DNA of 64,000 bases from Lutjanus erythropterus (taxonomy: Eukaryota > Chordata > Actinopteri > Lutjaniformes > Lutjanidae). This document shows, piece by piece, positions 42,610 through 55,885 of this stretch; within the stretch, counting starts at the first letter, position 1, and each line of letters begins with the position of its first letter. The notes under the pieces were generated by a model, which searched no databases, had not been told where the DNA came from, and saw nothing but the letters and a program-made list of their open reading frames with translations. The stretch is from the NCBI GenBank assembly GCA_020091685.1, contig CM034591.1, positions 12,968,833 through 13,032,832 of the forward strand. Direction: 5' to 3'. A program made the position numbers and the translations under genes.

Positions 42610-45538
42610 CTGCACACGTGTTTATATATATTTTTGTATGAACGAATGGTGCAGGCACCTTGCCAATATGTCTGCAATATTTTCTGCACTGATGAGACTC
42701 CACTTATACTCAATACAATCTAAACTCAGAGGGAATTAATGTGACATTTGACCAAGTCAATGTATTTTTATCTTCCATCATAAATTAATAGATTTATCCT
42801 CGAGTTGAATTACCACATCTCAACCTCCCTTATCAGATTGAGTGATCTTATTCATGTATATCATGTGTTGAGGACTGTCCAAGGACAAACTAAAGTTTTC
42901 CCAAATGTTTCTTTGCCATGTGTATTCAATATTCTTAAAGACAGTATCAACAGATTTGATTATCTTGTCATTAGATCAGCTAAGCTGGGAAATGGACTGC
43001 TTAATATCTCTAGAGGCCTGCAGTAATATTAGAGTTTGAAACACTGTAGTTGCTTCATGTGTAATGCGTTTTCTCTACAGACGTGTGCGAATTACAGAGT
43101 TAGAGGCTGAATATCCCTAATTTTATCAAATGATATTGAAAGATTAGGTTAGACTAATCCCCAAACAGTCATTTTCTAATTAGATCAAAACCACAGCAAA
43201 TAATAGATCATACATTTTGTTTTTACTTATCATAATAGAGTTTTATCCTGTACTAAAAATGAGGCCAAATCACTTGAGAATGCAAATATTTTAAAATAAG
43301 TTATTGAATAACGAGGTCATCTTTCCTAGTAATGGTCTGCATGCAAATAGTAAAAAAATCTTGTTTATTTCCCAGATCAGATTTATTGAGTTATTGAGGG
43401 TGTGTTGAATTTTTAATCACAGTGTGTCAGCAGAATAAAATTCTCTCTTCATCTTAGTCCAGAGCTTGCTGCTCAGCTTCAGAGTTCATACGTGGCAGAA
43501 TAAAGACACATATGAAACTATGAAGTTGCATGAAGCAATATTTTTCTATTAGCAGCAAATCAATGCGATCCCTATAGTTTTAAAGGCTTGCTAGTCCAAA
43601 TCCACTGAGAATCAACACTGCTCACAGACATGGGTCTGGTGTGAAATAATGGCTTCTTGACATGCAAGAGTGGCTGTTGATGAAAGGTGAAACATTTTGC
43701 AAATCAACAAGAAGGGATGGAAATCAAAAAGCGTTTCCAGTTGAGAACTGGTTCCAAATCCAGATCCATTGGAATCATACGCCTCCAAGCATGTCAGTAC
43801 CTTTTATCAATGCTTGCATGTTTTTCTGATGAAAAGACGTCAAACTAATGCGTCTATACTGCTTGAAACTTGGAACAAGAAGGACTCATGGCGGAAAGAA
43901 AGAAACAGTCCAAAGCATAGCTTTTTACGAAGAAAACATGAAAACAGTGCTCGTTGTATTCGGTTGAAAACACCAGCAACATGCTGAAACACCTTTTTAA
44001 GCAACGTGAGCTTAAAGTCCAGGAATGCTGTAATTTTACAGGCAAGCTGAACAGCACGTCTGTTACCAAGGCTAAATATCGTATGGTAATATGTGTGCCA
44101 TGCAGGCAAACTTAGCAGTTTTTGTGCTTGACTAAAACTAAATGAAAATGAACACTTTGAAATAAAACCTGTGTAGGCCTTCTTTTTTTCTACGTAGAAA
44201 AGTGATCAGGAATTGCTAAAGAATTGGACCAATATGGTATCACTTTGGTATCACTTAGAGGTGTTGAGATGCATCGACCTGGACCAATAAATTGATTTGG
44301 TGTTCAACAATCCAATATTATCAATGCAAAGTGAAAATACCGATTGTCATTTTTAAGTTACACCCTTATTTTGGAATTGCCATGTCATGTCTGTGCCATA
44401 AATGTTTTTGATTGGGCAATTGCTTGTTAACATTGTAACCGAAAGAACTTGATAAGCTAGTTCCTGTGAGTTTGTTTGGGAGTATTTTATACATTCTAGT
44501 GATCAAAAAACATATTACCGACATTTTTAATGCTGTTGTGCAGTTGATCAATGCACACTGTAAGCAAAAGGGACACTTATATATATATATTTATCAGCAG
44601 TATTTGAACTATCTGATTAGGTGCAGTACAAATAAATGGACCTCCTGGTACATTTTTATCTTAGTCAGTAAAAATGAGAATGCCTTAACACAAACTAAAA
44701 AAAATCTCCTTACAAATAAGTATGTGATCTATTAGTGTTCAAGATTATTAACTCCTGATGGAAATAAATTTCATAGCATACACATTGATTATGTTGTTCA
44801 CTTTGTATTTTAATCTGGATATCTTTTCAGCAGCAGCACAATATTTTAGCATTTCAAAATCACACCTTGAGAATGAAGAGGGAATCAGTGAACAGCTACA
44901 ATCCATTTGACCAGTTTTCAATGCAGAAAGGACAAACAGTTCAAACAGATCGTCCTACATACTTACTGAACATGCTATTGTAATTCCTTGTGTCTCTGTT
45001 TTGTGTGCTCCGAGCACTTGTACCATTAAAAAAGACAAGTCCAGCTTGCTTCAGCACATCTTGGTCAAGCCAAATCTCTATTCTGGACCTTTCTGTTGAT
45101 CACACAGGTCTCCTCATCTGGCCGGGTGTAGATCTTTGGAAAAGGATACAATCCCGACTGTGCGTAATACATTTTACTGTTTTATAAGAAAACACTTAAC
45201 TGTTTTATAAGGAAATATAATATTTAACTCAAAAATAACAATAACATTGAATAGACTTTAGTGGTTTTACAGTTTGTATACCAGTCGAAGTTATTTCAAA
45301 TATTTCAGCATTTTCTTGTCTCAACATCTTATTGGAGGATGTTTGGGATACTTTAATGTGCCCATCTGATATCTGTTGCTTCATCTTATGGAAATTACAA
45401 CATACTATGGAACATAACATAACAAATCTACAAATGGAGGAGAGTGGAGCGTGATGTTGGTAATGAGTTTATACAGTATGTGTCTGTTAACATATATAAT
45501 ATGTGATTGAAATCATACACAGTCAGTCCTCTGCTACT

Positions 45539-48500
45539 TCAGTCCACCCTCCGCTCCTCCTCCCTGCACTTCATAGGGATGAAGTGAGATGCTATCTGCT
45601 CCCTTCTGGTCTTCTTCCCTCGCATTGGCCGTCCCCTCTGAGTCAGGGCTATGAACATTTCTCTGCCATTTCTAGTCCACTTTGCAGAGGAGTAAGCGTT
45701 GAAGTAGTTTTCTAGGAAAACCTCCTTGAAGTTGCAGTTTTCATTGTAGATCCTCTGTAAAGGATAAAACAAACATGACTGCGTTAATACAACACAGTCT
45801 GTGGTTGGCAGCATTTTTCTTTTTTGTCAGTAGGGATACACGATATGTCGATATCTGATATTTACAACTCATTTTGGCTGATCGCCAACACTGATATCCA
45901 CACTGTAAAGTATCACACAGGAATTTAGTGGAATCCTGTCTGCTTAACCACAAGGAGTTTTTAACGGGTTATGAAACAGTCTCAATGTAATACTGATGCC
46001 TCTATATGACATACATAAGCAAGACCATGTACATTAACAAGACCATCCACAAGAGGACTGGCTATTTCTGTATAGTTGTTCTTAATGTCTGCCCTCAGGT
46101 TGGATTCTCCTTCAGATCAGATGAAATGAACCTGTGTTTACATTTTCCAAGAAAAAGTCACAATGAGTAGTATGACAGCCAGTTAAAAAGCAGCAGGACA
46201 TTTTAATTTCTATTTTCTGGTTATTATGGTGGAAATACTACCGTGTTTGTCCACTGGGGCCTCCAAAATTAACAAAATATGAACGTTCCTTGTAGGAGCT
46301 TTAACATAAATATATAGGTTTTATTGATCTCAAGTTAATTCAAATTAAAATGTTTAGTTTTTATTTTAAGACCACTTGTTAACACGATTAAATGCCTGCT
46401 TTGAGTTCTCTCAATTCATTACATTAAATTTAAAAAGAAACACACTCATAAGACAACTTTGAAGTAATTATTAAAGCTGAGTTGAGTCAACTCACATCTA
46501 TAAGGGAGCAGGGAAACTTTAAAATTATGATATGTATATGTTTTTTCACCTAACTGCAGACAACATCAGGTCTCTCCTGTGGTGGAATTCACTTATTATT
46601 ATGCTTTTACCATGAAAGCTCACCAGCAGATGCAGACATAAAATACAATGCTTTTAAAAATGTACACATTCTCTGGGCAAAAAAAAAAAAGGATTTCTAC
46701 TGCTGGTGGGTACTTGTTTCTCTTTGTCCTTCACAGATTTTTCATAATGATCAGGATGACAACAATCACAGTTCAGTTTGAGCATGACCAATATGGCAAA
46801 TAACAACTTTGCACGCACACAATGGAAACATAATCTTATCGGTCTGTCACGTCGGCAGAACTGTTCATTTTAGGGCCGATACTTAATTTCAAAGCAGGGG
46901 TCTCAAAATTCTGAACTCCACTCCCCCCTACCTCTGGCCCGCGACATGATGTCAAAAACAAAATATAATCTGGCCTGCAAAATTATTTTTTCATTTAATT
47001 TTTTTTTCTAGTTGTTTCATGACAAATTAAACTACCCTTTAACTGAATACAGTTAAAAGAGAAACACAATTCTATTTGAAAAACTCACTGTATGTATGTA
47101 TTGCTGAAGGATTGCATGTTGCAATTCACTGATATTCTATGACCAGAAAAGAATAGCTTCTTCAACAATACTTGAAACGCAGTGGCAGAGCAAATTAGTA
47201 AGTTATCAAGTGACATTTATAATCAGTTATGTGCCAAAGCTCAAGTTTTCACTGCATATTCTGTGGCTTTTGACAAAGGCACAGACACAGAGTCACTGAG
47301 TTCACCCAATACATGGCTAACTAATGTTAACAATGTTAAAAATGTATAGAAAGTGCTGTTAGCTTTTTTTGGTTTGTGACAAAAGTATGTTCGTACCATC
47401 AGTGACCCCAAACCAATACAGGTTTGAACCCCCTGTTTTAAAGCCTTTACCGGCCGATACTGATGACATGCCGATATTATCATGCTCCCCTCATTGTCAG
47501 TTCTTGGTCTTTGTTACACAAATTGTTGTTTCACAATATTGTTCAGTTTTGGATTAGCTGAAAACAGTGCATGACTTTCTCACTGACGAAAAATATTACC
47601 TTGCCTTGCAGCTGTCCAGCCTTGTTCATAGAGATATAATACTGACTCTTCACGCCTTTGATAGCCAGTATGCCGCCCTCAGACACTGTCCTGATCTCCA
47701 GGATACCTGCCAGACATTCACATGGTTAGAGAAACGAATGAGACATATTATAGGACAGACAGGAAGACACTATTGACATCCAGCCTTCAGTCCAGCTCCA
47801 CGCTGCTGCTCTCAACATTCATCTTCATTAACAGACGGGATGGAAGTTCCTGTGGTTAATCAGTCTGTGGTCTCTCTGGCTTTATTCAAGCCTTGTTAAC
47901 TGGCCTGGGTGGCCATTACACAAACCACAACCTATGCCATAGCACATATGGGAGACAGATTAGGCCTCTCTCTCCTGGGATTGAGAAAACTACCTCCTTG
48001 CATGTGCTTTGCACGCTACATTTTAGGCCTGCCCTTCAAATCTGTGGGAGAGTAAAAACACTTGAGCTGGACTATTTTGGTTTGGGATTTATTTTATTAT
48101 TTTATTATGCAACTGAAAAATTGATGATTGGTACTTTTGACTATATTTCCAGGAATATTTGTGGTGGCATTATTTTGATTATTAATTAACATAATTTGCT
48201 GAAATATGTTTATTTTTGTTCTTGAAAATTGAGCCAAATGCTACTTGCATTGAAACGCAATGTGTGTAATATCGTAAGACTTGATGCTTTAGTAGAATAT
48301 GTAGATAATAGGCCAAAGTTTTCAAATTAATTCCGATTTTAAGCATAGAAATACTGATCATGTATGCAGCAATATTTCTAAATCAAATTCCAACGAAAAA
48401 GATCTTATATTAAGAACATTAGCAGTAATGAAAACAGTATGGAGTTTTACCTCCCTGAAACTGAAGGAGCAAATTACTTATCTTGCAGGACTTTAAGATG

Positions 48501-51500
48501 GAAATGCATTTTACGCAGATCACAGATTATTAGTCAGGCAGTCATACAGATCTACTTGGTTCATACTTGTACATACTGTTTGCTTAGTTCTGTGATTAAA
48601 CGTATGATGACGCTATTACAGATAAGGTGAATCATAAAACGTGAACTCAGAAGTCAAAAACCTGTAGCAGTAAAACTAAGATTAACACAAATATGTACAT
48701 TTCAAGGACACCAACAAGATCCAGATAATATATTTTTAGGTAATGTTCATTTTTACATATTGCAGAAATTCTCTCATTTGACAGGCAGAGAAAACAAAGG
48801 GAAGAACTCTATTAAGGCTCTTTAGACGACATTGAGCATGCTGCATTTTAGTGTTTGATCACAAACAGATGGCAGTCTCCCAATCTTGGAATGTTGTTTG
48901 TGCTCCGCTCACACTGATATTTGACTTAATATTACTGCCCTTGACTGTACACTCATATTTATTTAAAGCTGCGATTCTATTCTCCTGTTTGATTTTAATT
49001 ATTGTGACGTAACTTGACACTGAATTAGAGCTACATCTTACACTGTATACTCAAAGTCAGTTAACCGTTGATTTCTTAAAAAGCATGTTTATTTCTCAAG
49101 TAAAGATTTCAGCCTGAGTATATACAGTAGCTTTAATGTATGCGTTTTTATGGTTGTTAAGAAGCATAGCATAGAAGTGCTATTCCCATTATATTACTTG
49201 TAACAGCTACAGTTGTTTGGTCTACTGTGGAAAAGATGCACCACATTTCCGCACACATGCACACACACACACACGCACGTATTGTTAACATTTTGGCTCT
49301 GATGCGGATGGCCTCTCAGGCTATCCTCAGCTTGAACAGATTTGTTAGCACTCGCTGGTCCAGCCCCATAGGAAAGTAAACTGACTTGTGGGTAATCCCT
49401 AATCCTGAGAATCTGAATCCAGTGTTTACATTTGCTGGTAAGCATATTGCAGACAGCCTTCCAGGAATGGTGCATTATTGTACATACAGTGGAATTTGAG
49501 ACTAATATTGACCGCTCCGTACTTAAAACTTTGACAACACGCAAATTAATTTTGAGGGCTTTTATTCAGTTTTCTTTAAATGCAAATTGAATCTTTATCC
49601 GCACTGAAACTACAAAATACTCCAGATTTCCGTCAGATTATACTGAATGTATTTCAGTTTGGCATTTACCAAATTACAATGAATTCGATAGCAGGTACAG
49701 GATACAGTCAGTCAGTTATTATGATCTGGCTGCACCTGACACTGTTCTACTCTATTGTGCCACAATCCAAGTGATTTAGTAGAGAACTAGGCTAAAACAT
49801 CCTATTACCCACTTATAAAGTTGTTGTCTTTGATTTCTCTGTTTTCCACTTGTCATGCTGTGGTTTATAATTTGTTGACTTCCTTTTTAGAAGTTGTTTA
49901 TCTGCTCTTTGCTGTGGTTTAACACAGCTTTGTTTATTGACGTTATTATCGCGTTTTGGTTAAACTCAAATTAAATATGCCATGGTCTTTCACTGAGACA
50001 AACGTGCAAGTAATTACCATTTACTTTGTTGTTAGAAGTAAATCTATCTGTTATCTTTCATGTAACATGTGTTTGTTTGCTTTTGAGGATTTGCTTACAC
50101 ATTCATAACAAAATTTTACAGGAAACTAACGCAATACCCCAAACCAGAACACACACATTACTTTTTAGTAACATTTCCAGAGCAAATAACTGCTATTCTA
50201 TGATGTCCCATTATTATCGGTAGACATTTTAGTTCTCTTTACATTTCAGATACTAAACCTTCAAAGAAATATCAAAATCTACATTGCAGACATGTTGAAT
50301 TTTGATCTAAACAACCCTTTGAACTATAATAAAGTCAGGAAAAACTTGTGTAGCGCAAGAGATTAGTTTACTGGAAGTAAGCCTATATTTTTATAGCAGA
50401 GACACATGGAATGTGGAAGACAAAAACAATGCAGCTCCAAGTGTCTCATTTTGGTTTCTTCTTTTTTTGCTTTCTCTCTCTCTCTCTCTTTAAAAAGACT
50501 CTTTATGCAATCAGCTTTTCAGGACTTCTTTTTCACTGCAGCCAAAAAAGACTGACTCACTGATTTATTACATATATCTGTACCATGCTCCTCTCTTCAA
50601 AGGCTTATTGGTTTAATTTCTGTGTGCTTTTAGCGTGCGATTGTCAGCCACATATGGGTGTATCAATTTTTCTGTCTTTCACTGCCAATTGTTGCACAAG
50701 CATCTTTTCCATCCACTTTAAGGCATTTCCCTGTCATGCCAACATTCCAGCCACAACCACAGTGTCAGATAGGAGGAAATGATAACTACTTAAAACATCC
50801 TCACAATGACAGAGATTTCCAGTAGTGTCTAAAAACATAGACTTTAAAAAATGTTGGCTCTAAAGCAACAATTTTAACATAAACTTTGAAAAAATGTTGG
50901 CTCCAAAGCAGCAATTTTAACCATTTACTGTGTTAAATTTACATAATAATGTACATAAATGACCATGGCTAGCGAATAAAAAGAGCTTCAATAGTTAATT
51001 GTCATAAATTATGTGGCAAATTTTGCTTTAACTTCCATGGAACAGAACTTTTGGACTAGACACAGATAACCATAGGTTCAGCAGAAGGTGAACGTCATTA
51101 ATTTTCCCATTTCCAACATTCATGCCAGTTCTTTGTCCCAAGATCTCATTCTGATGCTATAGGTTTGTGGGGGAGTAAATCAGGCTGAACAAATGTGAGT
51201 CTGTGTGCCGGCATGAGTCTGAGCCCCTTCAGTTTACTTCATTACAGCCTGTGTTTAGATGGTGTTATGGTTTAACAAGCCAAAGCCCCCACCTGCTTCA
51301 TTTTACCTCTGTCACTTTGGCTGCTCTAACAGAGACACATGACCCATTAACACTGTGATTACACTGTGGAGAACTCTGTACAATAACACCTCCCACGTGC
51401 TTCTGTCACCTTGACAGGCCAAAGGTTCTTTACTGACTCAGTGGAAAGATCTCGCGACTTAACTCCGCAATGCTGAATGATAACATTTCACGTTCTACAT

Positions 51501-52334
51501 TTCTAGGACTAAATTCACACTTACTTTTAAGTTAATTCACATTTGGAAAGTATGTTCTGGCAAATTAGTGGTGTTTCATATTACTTATAAATACAAAGAA
51601 ACTTACGGGTCTCAACAATAAGGATTGCCTGAGGGAAGTAAAATGTCTTGTCGGGCTAGTAGATCTCGCAACTCATTTGCCAGCCCAACAAATTGTCAAA
51701 AATAATTAAACTATTAAACAATTTTGATAATTACTTAGTTCAAGTAATATTTCATGCAAAAATGTCAGAAAAAGGGGTTTTTTAGACTGACAAAACAAGA
51801 CATTTTAAGACATCACCTTGGGCTTGAATGGACATTTCACTGTTCTCTGACATTTCATAGGCTTTTCAGCCATAGATTAAACATGACAATTCACTTTAGT
51901 CTTTCAGGGTATTTGATAACTGCTAATAAATAATCAGGTTACACAGGGGCAAGTAAAAATTGACTACGGGCAAGTAGATTTCACCCACTTGCCTAACACT
52001 TATAGTAAACCACTGGTATTACAAAGAAACAAAAAGCATCATCCTTACTGTGGCAGTTGGTGGGATCTTGAGTCCCATTGATGTTGCCATTGTCATCAAT
52101 CGTTAGGAACCATTGCGTGCGGCTGAACAGCTGTCGGATGCGCACATCTCCTCCCTCCATGTAGTCGTAGTTCCTGGTGTGGCGCTCGTGTCGGGAGCAG
52201 TTCATGATGGCGGCAAGTTGCTCCGGAGTGCAGTCACTGTAGACCACACACACACTGCCGAACAGGAAGATCACGTGCAGGTAGAGTCCCGAGAACAGAT
52301 TTTGAAGGTTCCATGTCAGCATCCATTTGCGCAT
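45539..52334 (-). CDS. fgf7: Fibroblast growth factor 7 (keratinocyte growth factor), three coding exons, complete
   Basis: Exons in transcript order: 52049-52334, 47600-47706, 45539-45754. Phases are 1 then 0; total 609 nt, 202 residues (human 194). Residues 1 to about 33 form a hydrophobic signal peptide ([10 protein letters not shown] start, as in FGF7 rather than FGF10). Then come TPEQ, NCS (sequon at 45) and [21 protein letters not shown], diagnostic of FGF7. The beta-trefoil core runs from about 64 to 192, with EIRTV, AIKGV, MNKAG, ENCNFKE and [16 protein letters not shown] (177-184) is the basic heparin-binding segment. A second sequon, NGT at 86, and a ten-residue tail after HFIPM ([10 protein letters not shown]) are unlike human. 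Known function: secreted paracrine ligand of FGFR2b, made by mesenchyme and acting on epithelium. Introns are 4342 and 1845 bases. The gene lies antisense within the span expected for FAM227B, as in human. Confidence 0.95.
45955..46315. repeat. Interspersed repeat, reverse-oriented copy in fgf7 intron 2
   Basis: It contains ggttatgaaacagtctcaat, gaccatccacaagagg and ggattctccttcagatcag, matched by 12480-12610 in nnt intron 9. It also holds ggggcctccaaaattaac, the inverse of words in the copies at 27090 and 41330. It is the longest copy in the window, and its span suggests the full unit is at least 350 bases. Confidence 0.6.
47707..52048. other. fgf7 intron 1, non-coding
   Basis: This 4.3 kb intron is AT-rich. 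Open frames within it are short and lack splice context. A short CA run lies at 49259-49274 and a TC run near 50472-50489. A near-duplicated phrase (atgttggctctaaagcaacaattttaac at 50851-50878 against the same with small changes at 50895-50922) marks a local 44-base duplication. No clear transposon ends were seen. Regulatory elements for fgf7 may be present but cannot be judged from one sequence. Confidence 0.5.
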
Positions 52335-54510
52335 TATAATACAATGTCGTGGGGATCAATGAACAACATACTGAAATGTGAGATAGAGATCTGCGCGCTA
52401 TCCCTCAGCCCAGCAACCCCCTGACCCCTGACTTATGAGCCTTGTGTCGTGACCTCCGTGTCCCTGTTCCTGCAGCAGGGATTCCTAGCGTGATCTTGAG
52501 ACAGGGTGGTGGTGAAGGAGATTTTGTTAGGCTGGATGGGGTTGACTAAAGCTGGAGAGCGGCGTGAAGGAAACAGGTGACAGTATTACAAGATGATGTC
52601 TCTCTTTAGTCCTCAGAGGTGGCGTGCGTCGACTGCTCCATCCTCTTTTGACCATAGTCTGACAAGGGATGTCATAATCCAGTTCACGAAATGATAGTCA
52701 AGACGTCACTAGAAAAAAAAAATATAGATCTGTTTGATTCTAACCAGTACAATTATAAAAATAGTTATACTTGCAAATACACTTATAAGTGGAAAGATTG
52801 TAGTGAAAACAGCTTAAAAATATAAAATGCTATATAAAGTATAAATAATTAAATCATTACTGGGATTCACCAAGTTTATTGTAGAGCTCCTCTACATTTT
52901 CAAACAACTTTCAAAAAGTTTCTGTGGTCATATTAATATGTATCAAACATTTCCAAGCAGTAAATCAAACTTTCTGTGATGTACTTTGACAGGCATATGT
53001 CTCCCTGTCATAGACCAAAGCCAGTGAAGTATTGCCTCAATGTTGCTGTATTGCTTCACAAGACTATGGTCTGTAATTTCCTCTGTATCATCATACGTAC
53101 TATCATTATGTACTATCAAACAATCAAACTATGTTCGTTAAAAAAAATAAATCCACAGTTTAATGACTTACATGTGCTGTGAGTGATGACAGGAGTTGTC
53201 AGAGGTGTGTTCCCTTTCAGCAAGACTTTTAATTTGAAGACTCTTTAGGTCTGAAGCTGTAGTCTCAGTTGTAAAACAAGCCCAGTAATGCAGCAAAGCT
53301 GAGCAAGAGCTGGGAGCTTCTGTCAATTCCCATGGATGTCTCCCTGATTCTGGCAGGCTGACTCTGTGCATCTTCCACTGTCGCTGTGCACTCTGCTTAG
53401 ATAAATGCCTCCTGCTGACCTCACTTGAGAGCAATTAGATCCCAACCAGTCAGCTGTCCCTGGCTGAGATGCAATGGAGAAACACCCTCTGCCTGCCTCG
53501 CACTGTCACTCACCCACAGGACATGAGAGGGAGCTATAAACTCTTAGAATAGCAGGCTTTCCTTGGTATGCACTCCTAAATACTTTGAGAACATTTGCAT
53601 GCACATTCACCCTTGCAGAACTTTCTACAACCTACCTTTTCCAAGAAACATCTTGCACTTAAATAGGCTTCTGCTGTGTTTTTTACGGATCTGATAGTGA
53701 CTCACATTCACTTAAACGATGGTAAAGATATTTGCCCTAATGACAAAGCTTTAAAGAATACTTTCCCTATCATTTTAAATGTCACAATTAATTAGTGGTT
53801 TTACTTGGCTGCACTGAATCACTGGTACAGATTTATTGACTCAAGTAAAAAAAAACTTCAAAGAAGCCCTTTAGTTTTCATTCTTATTGAGTGTAATAGA
53901 GGGAAGCAATAAGTTATGGCTGGCAGGTATCCATCCAAGGGGAGAAAAACAGAAGACATAACTGCTCAGAAGTAGTCATCTCCGTGTCGGGGGTCATGCA
54001 CTCTTTCACTTTTCGTGTTTGTATTTAAAGTCACAATTTATTGCCTTACATACCTACCCTTTCCTTGGACTCACTACTTCAAAAGTTTATATGGGCCCTA
54101 ATGATGTGCTCCCCTGGGGAGGTCAGGGCTGCAGGCCTGAGAGAGAGGGACTTCTGGCCGCAGCAGGTCTCCTTCTCATCTCTAAACTGGGGGTCGTAAA
54201 GACCTGATCTATTAGGTGTCACTCAGGCCTGTTCATCTGTCCCTTCTATCACCTCAGAGACAGTTCACTCTCTGGTCTTCTGGATGCACAGGCCAAAGAA
54301 ACATTTCTTAACCTCAGCCACCAGAGAACTAGGCAATGAAATTAATGCAAAATCCTAGATTTCAAATAAATAGAAATATAATTCTCTGCCATAGTGTGCA
54401 TGTAGTTTATGAGCAAATACTTTGTTTGAATCTTGAATAAGATATTTTTCCAGACAGGTGGACTGCAGTTTAGGATTAATTTACAGACCCACTATCCATA
54501 AATTGCTGTG
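52335..54510. promoter_or_regulatory. fgf7 upstream region and presumed 5' UTR/promoter
   Basis: The fgf7 start codon is at 52332-52334. Upstream on the minus strand, no CpG-dense block or clear TATA box at a convincing distance is visible, and the transcription start cannot be placed. No coding sequence is seen; the open frame at 53168-53434 has no recognisable features. Confidence 0.35.
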
Positions 54511-54514
54511 CTCT

Positions 54515-55885
54515 CATGGTGGAGGGGTTTGCGTGACCATGGGAGCTGTGTTGTCAGGGGCAGGTAGCACCTGGTGAGGTCCCCCGAGGCCAATTGCTGC
54601 CTCGGGGAGCCGGACAAGGCGATTTGAAGAGCCCTATGAATTGGCCTCAACAGAAATTAATGACCTTGCCTGGAATCTGGAAACTGGGGCCCCCAATCAG
54701 GCCTGTAAGGGGAGCTTGCAGGCAAGACCTTAGTGGCTGCACCCATGGGGTCTGGTCATGCTCAAAACAACGCAGGGTCTCTATGTGGGCTCACTTCCTC
54801 TGAGGATCTGAGGGGTTATAGGGACATGCCAGTTAGGTGACGGACACAGGTGGGACCCATGGAGGACTGTTGGAGAAGGAGCTGGAGCCAGTGCAGGAGA
54901 TCGAGCAACACCAGTTGAGGAACCAAACGATAGTAATCTCACAATACCAGACAATGAGAGGTCTCACTGTGAACCATTTCTCTGGGGATTTCTAAATGCA
55001 AGGTAGTTGCTTGAATAGGGGCGGGTATGGCCACCATCAAACCTATGCCTCCTACATTTTTTCAAGGACACACCTTATTGGACATGATGCTCTCCCCCAA
55101 TTCTCCTCGGTAGCAAGCACACATCTTCTGTATGTTATTTCCAGAATATGAAGGACAGCCGTAAAGTTTTTTAAATTCTGTAATTTCCACTCAGTTTTAA
55201 CGACGAAAGCAAGGAGATTGTCCTCAGCCTCTACTAGCTGAAGCTTTTAGACCGTGACTTATGAGTCCACCTAGATAGGGGCTGTACTCTGTCCTTTTCA
55301 GAGATGCCTAAGGTTGGAGGTATGGGGGATACAAAGATTCCCCCAGTTCAGCTTGGAGTATCCAACCTTCTTGGATTCTCTTGGTTGTCCTGAATTGGGC
55401 ACTGACTGGCACACCGTCGATGGAGAAGGTCATGTCTGAAGAGTAATCTCTCTGATGGAAGTCAGTGACTTAGTTAAAAAGCCCCACAGTCACAAGGTAC
55501 CATGTGGCATGGAGATCAGCAATATTTCTAAAGAACTGAGTTCTGCCCCAAATTAACAAAACTTCAGGACCTCTTTGTTTTTGAAGATTATGTGTGATAT
55601 TGGCAGGTGGATTTGAGCAGTGAAGCTTCACATTCTGACCCTCTCTTACAGAGCTTACAGAAAGAATTAGATTACCGATACAAGCAGTTCATAATGTGCC
55701 ACATATCTAGAGCCAGGAGCTGAGACATCCAAAAGGAGCTCAGACTAGAATTGTTGCTCCGTCATTTTGAAAGCAGCCAGTTGAGCTGAGCCAGGCATCT
55801 GATATATGTCTCCCTGTGGAGGTGTTTCAGGTATGTTTAACTGGGTGCAGACCAAGTTCCCAGGAAGGGTGCCGGGCTTTAAAGC
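54515..55885 (+). mobile_element. Degraded non-LTR retrotransposon (LINE) remnant, internally deleted
   Basis: The left part (54515-54960) resembles the 5' region of a fish LINE I recognise: ggtggaggggtttgcgtgac, gagctgtgttgtcaggggca and tgcacccatggggtctggtc. The right part (about 55715-55885) resembles the 3' coding end of such elements (ccaaaaggagctcagactag, agttgagctgagccaggcat, tctccctgtggaggtgtttc). The middle is about 0.7 kb where a full element would have several kb, so most of the reverse transcriptase is missing. Frames are broken throughout. Confidence 0.6.

Larger units (their letters stand above)
36276..45538. other. Long non-coding stretch between FAM227B-like exon C and the fgf7 3' end
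   Basis: By human gene order this should be FAM227B intron or decayed FAM227B sequence. I see transposon copies (36747-37454, 39855-40280, 41330-41540), a 46-base palindrome at 38284-38329 and a (TG)15 tract at 42579-42608. A pyrimidine-rich segment at 40745-40970 has open frames of low-complexity composition. A short exon-like segment at 42518-42552 (acceptor ctgacag, donor AAAG|gtaaag) has no recognisable product. No other gene is supported. Confidence 0.6.

Noticed and set aside
42118-42723. 201-residue open frame on the plus strand
   Set aside because: It runs through a TG microsatellite, has no recognisable domain and ordinary intronic composition.
43769-43987. Lys/Arg-rich open frame that might be a FAM227B C-terminal exon
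   Set aside because: No splice context and no alignable motif; AT-rich DNA yields such basic frames by chance.
45539-52334. FGF10 identity for the growth-factor gene, since nnt is nearby
   Set aside because: The N-terminal [15 protein letters not shown] and [14 protein letters not shown] segments match FGF7, the Ser-rich region typical of FGF10 is absent, and dtwd1/FAM227B flank it.
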